Shown here: positions 54,346 to 61,500 of the stretch, one piece after another | Numbering within the stretch: position 1 is the stretch's first letter | Layout of the letters: every line of letters starts with the position of its first letter | Assembly: GCF_002632825.1 (NCBI RefSeq) | Contig: NZ_NJAJ01000002.1 | Coordinates: 1-64,000, forward strand | Length of the DNA: 64,000 bases | Reading direction: 5' to 3' | Source: Xenorhabdus stockiae | Lineage (GTDB): Bacteria; Pseudomonadota; Gammaproteobacteria; Enterobacterales; Enterobacteriaceae | Translations under genes and position numbers: made by a program | Notes under the pieces: model-generated | Databases searched by the model: none | What the model saw: the letters and a program-made list of their open reading frames with translations, nothing else | What the model was told of the DNA's origin: nothing

Positions 54346-56033
54346 TGACGCCAACCATTAAACAATCGGCTTACCGGATTTTGTTCACACTTTTAAATCG
54401 TTCACGTTGGATCCTGCTCATTGCCATTTTAGCCAGTATCGTTAATGGCATTTCCAACGTTTTCCTTATCACATTGGTTAACAGAATAGTCACCACGTCT
54501 GGTAATAGTTATCACTTACTCGCCGGATATTTCTGTATTCTGGCGGTGTTGGCAATTGTCTGTCATATAATGAGCGGGGTGATTTTCGCCAGACTCAGCC
54601 AAAATACCATCGCAAGGATGCGTGAGTTTATCTCTGAGCGTATTACCCGTGCTCCTTTTCGCCAGATAGAAATACTGGGCGCTTCCCGTGCCCAGTCTAT
54701 CATCACCGATGATACAACCAATGTTTCACTGTTGTTTTTCACCTTACCCAATATTGTGACGCAGAGTTCCATTGTGCTGGGCTGTCTGGGCTATCTGGCG
54801 TGGCTGTCATGGTCAGTGTTTTTTCTGGTATTAACGGTGATAGTGATTGGCTCACTCGGCTATGCTGTCGGTGGAACCAGCGCACTCGCATCACTAAAAG
54901 CAGCAGGTAAGTCACAAGATCGCCTGTTTAATCATTTCAATGCCTTATTTACCGGAGCAAAAGAGCTAAAGTTACATTTTTCACGCGCTCAGGCTTTCTT
55001 CACCCATTCACTTGGCCGTGAAATTGGTGCGGTTAGACAGCATCGTATCCGTGCTTTCAGTGTTTATGCCTTTGGTGCCGGCTGGATGTATCTTCTATTT
55101 TATATATTTCTCGGGCTGGTTATTTTCGCTCCGGCGGTAATACCGGGACTGAAAGTCACTACAATCGCAGGTTACGTGATTGTCTTTCTGTTTATATTGA
55201 TGCCGCTGGACAGTCTGCTGAACAGTATTCCATCACTGAATGCGGCTCGCGTATCGCTAAACCGCATCGGTTATGTTCTGTCTGAACTGACTGAGCAGGA
55301 TCACTTGGACGAGCAGGTTTCTGCCAGCGAATTTGGTAACGCTAATTTACTGCAACTGTCAGGCATTACACACAGCTATTATCGTGAGAAAGAAGACGAT
55401 ATGTTTCAGCTTGGCCCAATCGATATGACGCTTAAACGCGGAGAAATCACTTTTCTGATTGGCGGTAACGGCAGTGGGAAAACGACACTGGCCAAACTGT
55501 TAAGCGGGCTGTATACACCGGAAAGCGGCACAATGACTGTTGACGGAAATTTGATTACTGATAGCAACAGAGCTAACTATCGTCAGCTGTTCTCCGCCAT
55601 TTTCTCGGATTTTCATCTCTTTGAAACACTGATAGGTTTGACTGATACAGATTCAGTACTGGATGCACGAGCGAACGCCCTGCTCGCTAAATTACATTTG
55701 GAGCACAAGGTTAAAATTAAGGATGGTTGTTTTTCAACTCGTGAGCTTTCACAAGGGCAACGGAAACGCCTCGCTTTAGTGGTTGCTTATTTGGAAGATC
55801 GACCATTCTATCTGTTCGATGAGTGGGCCGCTGATCAGGACCCACTATTTAAAAGTGTATTTTATCAGGAACTATTGCCCGAATTGGCGGCACGCGGTAA
55901 AGCTGTACTGGCGATTACTCATGACGACCGTTTTTTCCATTTAGCCGATCATTGCATCAAGCTGGAAAATGGTCAGCTGACCGGGCAGACATCTGATATA
56001 CACAATGGCGTTACAGAGCATCAATCACTTTGA
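54342..56033 (+). CDS. Cyclic-peptide-type ABC exporter (SyrD/PvdE family)
   Basis: About 563 aa from the ATG at 54342, which overlaps the NRPS stop (ATGA) and has GGAG 10 nt upstream; a longer frame from 54294 lies inside the NRPS. The N-terminal half (to about residue 320) holds six membrane helices. The nucleotide-binding domain has Walker A IGGNGSGKTT near residue 374, signature ELSQGQRKRLAL, and Walker B with YLFDEWAADQDP. The DEWAADQDP form is typical of the half-size exporters found with pyoverdine, syringomycin and similar NRPS clusters. It most likely moves the peptide product across the inner membrane. No periplasmic adaptor or outer-membrane partner is encoded nearby. Its 3' end overlaps the convergent ASCH gene by 23 bp. 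Confidence 0.92.
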   Translation: MMTPTIKQSAYRILFTLLNRSRWILLIAILASIVNGISNVFLITLVNRIVTTSGNSYHLLAGYFCILAVLAIVCHIMSGVIFARLSQNTIARMREFISERITRAPFRQIEILGASRAQSIITDDTTNVSLLFFTLPNIVTQSSIVLGCLGYLAWLSWSVFFLVLTVIVIGSLGYAVGGTSALASLKAAGKSQDRLFNHFNALFTGAKELKLHFSRAQAFFTHSLGREIGAVRQHRIRAFSVYAFGAGWMYLLFYIFLGLVIFAPAVIPGLKVTTIAGYVIVFLFILMPLDSLLNSIPSLNAARVSLNRIGYVLSELTEQDHLDEQVSASEFGNANLLQLSGITHSYYREKEDDMFQLGPIDMTLKRGEITFLIGGNGSGKTTLAKLLSGLYTPESGTMTVDGNLITDSNRANYRQLFSAIFSDFHLFETLIGLTDTDSVLDARANALLAKLHLEHKVKIKDGCFSTRELSQGQRKRLALVVAYLEDRPFYLFDEWAADQDPLFKSVFYQELLPELAARGKAVLAITHDDRFFHLADHCIKLENGQLTGQTSDIHNGVTEHQSL

Positions 56034-56430
56034 ATTCGATGACAACAACTTCCATGTCCGGTGAAAATGAACCTTCACGTTCAAAGAAACATTGATGTTC
56101 CTGTTGCCAGTGCTTCACCGAACGATCTCCCTCGCCTTCTTTCCAGGCGAGTTCAGTTGTCATTTCTGAGAATTTTATGAGGTGTAGCGCCATCACTCTG
56201 ACAACACAGGCTGGCGTATCTTTGCTGTTCAATACAATGTATTCATTACCAATTAAAATACTGCTGCCACACTGTTTATAGGAGGAAAATGAACAGCTGG
56301 TTGCAGTTTTAATTTCTTTGGAGACTAATTCAGCAAGAACGTCCTGTAGTTCAGGAGAATCACCAAACTTCCAGTGTTCTGCTGCCGGATATTTGTTTTT
56401 GACCATATTCATCATGTTATGAGATTCCAT
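56011..56430 (-). CDS. ASCH domain-containing protein
   Basis: This 139-aa protein fits the small stand-alone ASCH family (PUA-like beta-barrel, proposed RNA binding; some members are nucleases). It shows WKFGDSPEL near residue 20, conserved KTATSCSFSSY (about 41-51), and the family hallmark AWKEGEGDRSVKHWQQEH (about residues 94-111). The last part, FSPDMEVVVIEFKV, matches the usual final strand. It is transcribed toward the ABC exporter and overlaps its last 23 bp. Several Met codons near the N-terminus make the exact start uncertain. No link with the NRPS product is evident beyond position. Confidence 0.8.
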   Translation of the reverse strand: MESHNMMNMVKNKYPAAEHWKFGDSPELQDVLAELVSKEIKTATSCSFSSYKQCGSSILIGNEYIVLNSKDTPACVVRVMALHLIKFSEMTTELAWKEGEGDRSVKHWQQEHQCFFEREGSFSPDMEVVVIEFKVIDAL

Positions 56431-57028
56431 CGTTACAACTATTATGTGACAACTACTATTAGCGGCAATATTTTCACTTAGGTCTTTGCCATAAGGAAGA
56501 AGATCTAGGAATTATATTTGTGTTGCGTAAACTTAAAGCCAAAATGCCCCCAGAAAAAAGTAAAGACAGCTTTTCTAAATGAGAAGTATGTTGGCGATGA
56601 TCCCACGCCTCTTCTCCTGCCCGCTGCACTTTTACTCCAATTTTATGGTAACACTTATATGCGCTGGCTATTGCCCACGCATGCGCCTATAAAAAAGGTA
56701 CAAAGCATATCATTAAGGTTGCAAAAGACATCAAGACTACTCAGAACAAAAAACAGAGCAAGTGATAGCAATACGGCGAACGGTATGAGTATTTCTGTTT
56801 TTAGAGGGGGACTTGTTACTGGGCAGGTTATGAATATCACTGTTCTGATCGTAATAGCCTGATCTAGTTCACTCGAATCCGGAGACAAAGCCAAACAAAG
56901 CCCAGATGGGTTACAGGGTCTTTGCTTAGCATCAAATTTATATTAGTCAGAAACGAGATGGAAGCCACCTCACCAAGTTATAAAATCTTGTTCTATAAAG
57001 TGGGTATTGGTGGGACATTTCCGAAAAA
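56431..57028. other. About 600 bp without a confident gene
   Basis: Short frames exist on both strands, none recognisable. The most gene-like is a 51-codon minus-strand frame (56629 down to 56474). It starts with GTG, has GGAG 5 nt upstream and reads VQRAGEEAWDHRQHTSHL at its start. Just upstream on the same strand is a 79-codon TTG-started frame (56894-56655) with one hydrophobic stretch but no good ribosome site. A plus-strand 114-codon frame (56518-56862) overlaps both and shows no domain. This may be decayed DNA. Confidence 0.45.
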
Positions 57029-57391
57029 CTAAATCAGAGGGGAGTAGAAAAAGGTTTTCCTTTTATTTAACAAATGATTGTCAAACTGACAAAAATCACA
57101 AAACGAAAGTTCAATATGCTCCTTATTTTTTAATGTGCCAGAGAAAACACCGATAAATACAGAGGAACTTCCTTCGGTGACTATATTTGTTATTGTATGT
57201 TTACCCTCTAGCACTACTCTTTCTTTAGAATAAAAATTAAATAAAGACTCCTTGCCTTGAATTGTAGAATAGCCGGGTCGTTCATATACAACATCTTTGG
57301 TGACAAGGTTTAAAATTTTATTAAACTCTCTGTTATCAATGAATTCAAAAAATTCGTATACCCATTTACTACGCTTTGCGTTATCACTCAT
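57029..57391 (-). CDS. NTF2-like (SnoaL-type) small protein
   Basis: This 120-aa protein begins with GGAGAG well placed upstream of the ATG. The layout is that of an NTF2-like cone: an N-terminal helix pair (WVYEFFEFIDNREFNKILNL), the strand VVYERPGYSTIQGKESLFNF, and a C-terminal sheet ending RKTFFYSPLI. NTF2/SnoaL folds serve as isomerases, cyclases or binding proteins, and no catalytic residue can be assigned here. It lies 104 bp downstream of the aminotransferase on the same strand with its own ribosome site, so co-transcription is possible but not shown. The stretch before it (56431-57028) is empty. Confidence 0.65.
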   Translation of the reverse strand: MSDNAKRSKWVYEFFEFIDNREFNKILNLVTKDVVYERPGYSTIQGKESLFNFYSKERVVLEGKHTITNIVTEGSSSVFIGVFSGTLKNKEHIELSFCDFCQFDNHLLNKRKTFFYSPLI

Positions 57392-57495
57392 GTATTTTAT
57401 CTCTCCGTTGTCCTTCGCCTGCTAATTTTTTGATAGTTGTATATTGAAATAAATCTACAAATTCTATAGATAAAGTCGGATAGGACTCTTTCCCT

Positions 57496-58857
57496 TTATT
57501 TAACCTGATGCAAAACATCACCTACTGCATTGAACATCCGGTCAAGGTCTTCAGGTTTAGCATTAAACATTGGGCCGAATTGGAGTCCATCGCCACCAAA
57601 GCGGACATAAAAACCGGCTTTCCATAATGCAATTCCAGCTTCAAAAGGACGTATCACGCCATCGCCATTCCGTGGTGCAATTTGGATGGTGCCAATCAAC
57701 CCACAGTTACGAATATCAACAACGTTAGGGCAATGCCTGAGTTCGTGCAGGATTTTTTCAAAATGAGGCGCTAATTCAGCAGATTGTTGGATCAGATTGT
57801 CTTTTTCCAGCAATGTTAATGTTGCCAGACCTGCGGCACAGGCAACAGGATGAGCAGAATAAGTATAGCCATGACTGAATTCAATCATATGCTCAGGAAG
57901 AGGTTGTGACATGAATGTGTCGTAGATCTCACTGGAGACAACAGCACCACCAAGAGGGATTGCACCATTTGTGACTTGCTTGGCAAAAGTAAGAATATCC
58001 GGAGTGACACCAAAATATTCAGCCCCTGTCCAGCGCCCTAAACGGCCTAATCCGGTAATAACTTCGTCAAAAATAAGCAGGATATTATGTTGAGTACATA
58101 TTTCCCTTAAACGTTGCAGATAACCCTGTGGCGGAACAATCGCACCGGCAGATCCGGCAATAGGCTCGACAATAACTGCGGCGATATTACTGGCGTCATG
58201 AAGTTCTATCAGTTTCAGTAGTTCATCAGCCAGTTCAATGCCGCCAGTTGCCGGAACGCCTTTAGTAAATGCCATATTGCTTTGTAAGGTGTGTGACAGA
58301 TGGTCAACTTCCATCAACTGACCGAACATCTTGCGATTTCCGCCAATACCGCCAAGACTTGTTCCCCCGATGTTAACACCGTGATAAGCGCGCATTCTGC
58401 CAATCATTCTGGTTTTAGTCGGCTGCCCTTTTATCCGCCAGTATGCGCGTGCTATTTTTACTGCTGTATCAACAGATTCAGAACCTGAATTGGTAAAGAA
58501 TACATGGTTTAAATCACCGGGCATCAGACTGGTGATTTTATCTGCTAACCGAAATGACAGTGGATGAGCGTGCTGGAAACCGGGTGAGTAATCTAATGTA
58601 CCTAATTGTTCAGAAACGGCCTGGCGAATTTCTGAGCGTGAGTGCCCGGCTCCGCAAGTCCATAAACCAGACAAACTGTCGTAGATGCGGCGACCTTTAT
58701 CATCCGTCAGCCAGTGGCCATCCGCAGAGACGATCATGCGTGGGTCTTGCTGAAAATGACGATTGGCACTAAACGGCATCCAGTGTGCTTTTAAATTCAG
58801 ATCTTGGGATGGATTAACATGGAAGGAACGGGTTTGAACGGTATTGCTATCTGACAT
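57496..58857 (-). CDS. Class III omega-amino acid:pyruvate aminotransferase family
   Basis: This 453-aa PLP enzyme resembles beta-alanine/omega-amino acid--pyruvate transaminases. Visible features are HWMPFSANRHF near the N-terminus, TNSGSESVDTAVKIAR (about 122-137, phosphate cup) and AYHGVNIGGTSLGG. Also present are VEPIAGSAGAIVPP, FDEVITGLGRLG (Asp264, PLP nitrogen) and LTFAKQVTNGAIPLGG (Lys293, Schiff base). YVRFGGDGLQFGPM is at the C-terminus. It transfers an amino group from an omega-amino acid or amine to pyruvate; the physiological donor is unknown. It is divergent from a LysR regulator with 116 bp between them, which suggests control by that regulator. No evident role in the NRPS pathway. 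Confidence 0.88.
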   Translation of the reverse strand: MSDSNTVQTRSFHVNPSQDLNLKAHWMPFSANRHFQQDPRMIVSADGHWLTDDKGRRIYDSLSGLWTCGAGHSRSEIRQAVSEQLGTLDYSPGFQHAHPLSFRLADKITSLMPGDLNHVFFTNSGSESVDTAVKIARAYWRIKGQPTKTRMIGRMRAYHGVNIGGTSLGGIGGNRKMFGQLMEVDHLSHTLQSNMAFTKGVPATGGIELADELLKLIELHDASNIAAVIVEPIAGSAGAIVPPQGYLQRLREICTQHNILLIFDEVITGLGRLGRWTGAEYFGVTPDILTFAKQVTNGAIPLGGAVVSSEIYDTFMSQPLPEHMIEFSHGYTYSAHPVACAAGLATLTLLEKDNLIQQSAELAPHFEKILHELRHCPNVVDIRNCGLIGTIQIAPRNGDGVIRPFEAGIALWKAGFYVRFGGDGLQFGPMFNAKPEDLDRMFNAVGDVLHQVK

Positions 58858-58920
58858 TTTTTAACTCCTCGCACGAAAATGTAACAAAAAGTCATCACAG
58901 TGAGTTTGCAATAAAACGAT

Positions 58921-58947
58921 ATTCAAGTTAAATCTTATTTATTGAAT
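58921..58947. promoter_or_regulatory. ATTCAA-N15-TTGAAT palindrome between aminotransferase and LysR genes
   Basis: A 6-bp perfect inverted repeat with a 15-bp AT-rich spacer sits in the middle of the 116-bp divergent promoter region. LysR tetramers typically bind such dyads upstream of the divergent target. This is a candidate operator only. Confidence 0.4.
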
Positions 58948-58973
58948 CATTAGTTATGAGTTTACTCACGTAA

Positions 58974-59876
58974 ATGAAACCTGCAAACTTTAGGCAAGTA
59001 ACTGATTTTGATTTGAAATTATTACGTATATTTAAGATCGTTGCAGAATGTGGCAGTTTTTCAGCGGCTGAAAGCCTGCTCGGCATTACTCGTTCAGCAA
59101 TCAGCCTTCATATGGGGGATTTGGAAAAGCGTTTGGGCATGCGCTTATGCCAACGTGGTCGCGCTGGTTTTTCTCTGACGGATGAAGGGCGGGAAATTCT
59201 GCAAGCCAGTGAAACCATGATGGCGTCAATTGAAGAATTTCGTCAGTATGTCAATCAAATACATAAGCAGTTACGGGGAGAATTTAATATCGGCATTATT
59301 AATAACCTTGTCACACAACCAATGATGCGGATTACTAACGCGCTGGAACGCCTGCGTTCAGCAAGTGACAATATTCTAATTAATATTAGTATGAGTACTC
59401 CAACAGAAATCGAACGAGGTATATTGGATGGAAGATTACAGGTGGGCGCCCTACCTTTTATCACACCATTGTCAGGATTAAATTACTTACCACTCTACAA
59501 TGAACGGTCATATCTTTATTGTAGTAATACACATGAAGCATTTCTGCTTGCGGATAACTTTGATACTGAACAGTTAAATCAACTGGATGCCGTTATTCCC
59601 GGCTATCGTATAAGTACTGAAGCCATGAATCACTATAAGTTGCTGAACAACGCGGCAACAGCATCTGATCGCGAAGGTATCGCATTTTTAATTCTTACCG
59701 GTAAGTTCGTGGGATTTCTTCCGGATCACTACGCTCGCATCTGGGTAGAGAAAGGTTTTATGAAGGCACTATTGCCTGAGCAAATTTATTATGATTCTAA
59801 AATCTCAATCGTGACACGCAAAGGCAAACGAACTAATGCTATTCTTGGGTTGTTTTTGGAGGAGTTAGGATATTAG
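58974..59876 (+). CDS. LysR family transcriptional regulator
   Basis: This 300-aa protein has the standard LysR N-terminal helix-turn-helix (residues about 12-70: FKIVAECGSFSAAESLLGIT, then RSAISLHMGDLEKRLGMRLCQR and FSLTDEG). A periplasmic-binding-protein-like effector domain follows (about 95-295, beginning EFNIGIINNLV). It diverges from the omega-aminotransferase, the classical arrangement for a LysR activator and its target. The effector may therefore be the aminotransferase substrate (inference). The downstream gap to the ankyrin gene is AT-rich with no clear terminator. Confidence 0.87.
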   Translation: MKPANFRQVTDFDLKLLRIFKIVAECGSFSAAESLLGITRSAISLHMGDLEKRLGMRLCQRGRAGFSLTDEGREILQASETMMASIEEFRQYVNQIHKQLRGEFNIGIINNLVTQPMMRITNALERLRSASDNILINISMSTPTEIERGILDGRLQVGALPFITPLSGLNYLPLYNERSYLYCSNTHEAFLLADNFDTEQLNQLDAVIPGYRISTEAMNHYKLLNNAATASDREGIAFLILTGKFVGFLPDHYARIWVEKGFMKALLPEQIYYDSKISIVTRKGKRTNAILGLFLEELGY

Positions 59877-60099
59877 GCATTTAATAAAATTGATATTGCC
59901 GGTTTAAAAATACATATCAAAAATATCATGTAAATATGATAGGGTTATATTGATGTAAAATATCTTATCCTTATACTTCTGAATAAATTAAATATAGAAC
60001 TGATATAGCACAATTAAAAAACGAAAATATTCATTTCTCGATCAAATGATGATTTCGAATTCTGAATCCTACATATTCACATTAATTAGGTATATCAAG

Positions 60100-60756
60100 A
60101 TGAAATTTAAATATATTCCAATTTATTTCACTTTTCTTTTTTGTTTGTTAAATATCAACGTGTATGCAAATCCTTTGCATGATGCTGTCAATCGGAACGA
60201 TATAGAAACCGTCAAATCCCTATTGAATGATGATCAAACTTTACTTGATGAGCGTGACGGGCAACAGCGCACTCCTCTCATGCTGGCTACACAGCATAAT
60301 TATGCTGCGATTGCTATTTTCCTTATCCAAAGCGGTGCAGATGTCAATGCTAAAGATAGACAGCTCGATACTCCTTATTTGCTGGCCGGAGCACAGGGCT
60401 ACAATAAAATACTCATTGCAACTTTACATCATGGCGCGAACCTGAAAGATACCAACCGTTATGGAGGAACTGCCCTGATCCCCGCCGCCGAAAAAGGGCA
60501 TCCTGAAACTGTACAGATCCTGCTGGATGCTGGTGTTAACCCTAATCACATTAACAAATTAGGATGGACGGCGTTAATGGAAGCAGTCGTATTAGGCAAT
60601 GGCTCTTCAGTTTATGTCGACATTATTGATCGGCTAATTAAGGGCGGTGCTGATGTTAACATACCGGATAAAAACGGGGTTACTGCGCTTACTCATGCTC
60701 GTCAACGTGGATATAAAGACATCATTAAACTATTGGAAAGTGCTAACGCCAAATAA
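60100..60756 (+). CDS. Secreted ankyrin-repeat protein
   Basis: 218 aa from the ATG at 60100, chosen because it opens a good Sec signal peptide (MKFKYIPIYFTFLFCLLNINVYA, cleavage likely before NPLHDA); the longer frame from 60046 would bury it. The mature part is a run of about five ankyrin repeats: PLHDAVNRNDIETVKSLL, TPLMLATQHNYAAIAIFLI, a divergent third, TALIPAAEKGHPETVQILL, and TALMEAV...IIDRLIKGGADVN, ending in TALTHARQRGYKDIIKLL. It is probably periplasmic, where such proteins mediate protein-protein contacts; the partner is unknown. It is unlikely to be a nematode/insect effector by sequence alone, but that is not excluded. Confidence 0.82.
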   Translation: MKFKYIPIYFTFLFCLLNINVYANPLHDAVNRNDIETVKSLLNDDQTLLDERDGQQRTPLMLATQHNYAAIAIFLIQSGADVNAKDRQLDTPYLLAGAQGYNKILIATLHHGANLKDTNRYGGTALIPAAEKGHPETVQILLDAGVNPNHINKLGWTALMEAVVLGNGSSVYVDIIDRLIKGGADVNIPDKNGVTALTHARQRGYKDIIKLLESANAK

Positions 60757-60820
60757 TCAGAGAAAAATTCTTTAACAAAATCAGTAAAAATACAGTAAGA
60801 TTGGCGCCCAATCGTTAGTA

Positions 60821-61252
60821 TTGATCCGGATCAATAGTTTGTTATCACTTTTTCATCTATCACAGCGCCGAACACCTGCCTGGATTGCCTTATTGGCAAT
60901 TCTGATGCTGTTCATTGCTCCAGTGGTATCAAAAACACTGGAACATCATCGCGGTGGTATGAAAAATGAAGCATGTCATGGTATGCCAATGCCTGATATG
61001 CAAAATAGTCACCATCAATCAGACAGCATGAATCATCATGGTGTTGATCATGTTCATATGGGGCTGATGGATGATATTGCCTGTGGTTATTGCCAGCTAT
61101 TGATTAACCTGCCGTTATTGTCAGGTTCGTTTATTCCTTTTATCTTGCTGACGCTAACGATTTCCCGGGCACCACCAGCACCCCGCTTTTCTGGCCCGGC
61201 TATCCGGCTGTTCTATGGTGAGTCACAACCACGCGCACCACCCCTTAATTAA
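60821..61252 (+). CDS. DUF2946-like His/Met-rich membrane-associated protein
   Basis: Up to 143 aa. The frame opens with TTG (60821), no ATG precedes residue 29, and no strong ribosome site is seen, so the start is uncertain. Features are an N-terminal hydrophobic segment (WIALLAILMLFIAPVVS), a His/Met-rich middle (HHRGGMKNEACHGMPMPDM and SMNHHGVDHVHMGLM), a CGYC motif, and a second hydrophobic segment (FIPFILLTLTI). It ends in a Pro-rich tail. This pattern fits DUF2946 proteins, which from memory often neighbour copper receptors. The following gene is such a receptor, so a role in copper handling at the inner membrane or periplasm is inferred. Confidence 0.68.
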   Translation: MIRINSLLSLFHLSQRRTPAWIALLAILMLFIAPVVSKTLEHHRGGMKNEACHGMPMPDMQNSHHQSDSMNHHGVDHVHMGLMDDIACGYCQLLINLPLLSGSFIPFILLTLTISRAPPAPRFSGPAIRLFYGESQPRAPPLN

Positions 61253-61264
61253 TTAGCTTATCTG

Positions 61265-61386
61265 TACACTTCGTCTTTCAAGTTGCCTCTTTGTTGGCTG
61301 CACTAGCTCACCCCAGTCACATAGTTATCTATGCTCCCTGGGATGATCTCCCTTGCCGCCGCGATGCATCTTGAAATCCATTGTGT
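61265..61386. repeat. Enterobacterial-type intergenic repeat with terminal inverted repeats
   Basis: The element is bounded by TTTCAAGTTGC (61276-61286) and GCATCTTGAAA (61366-61376), which are inverted repeats matching at 10 of 11 positions. Between them lies a stretch (CTAGCTCACCCCAGTCACA, GATCTCCCTTGCCGCCGCGA) I recognise as a recurrent non-coding repeat of Yersinia, Serratia and Photorhabdus/Xenorhabdus genomes. It sits between the DUF2946 gene and the copper receptor. Confidence 0.65.
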
Positions 61387-61500
61387 ATGAATAAATAAAT
61401 CATCTATTTTCCTTGCCTGAAATTATTTTTACAGGGCAAGTCGGTATTGTTTTAAACAAATTCAAAAACAGGATTTGTGATTAATTAAGGAATATTTTTC

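Noticed and set aside
60799-60813. GATTGG-CGC-CCAATC hairpin after the ankyrin gene as a terminator
   Set aside because: Short stem with no T-run; it lies immediately upstream of the next frame and could as well be part of its promoter.
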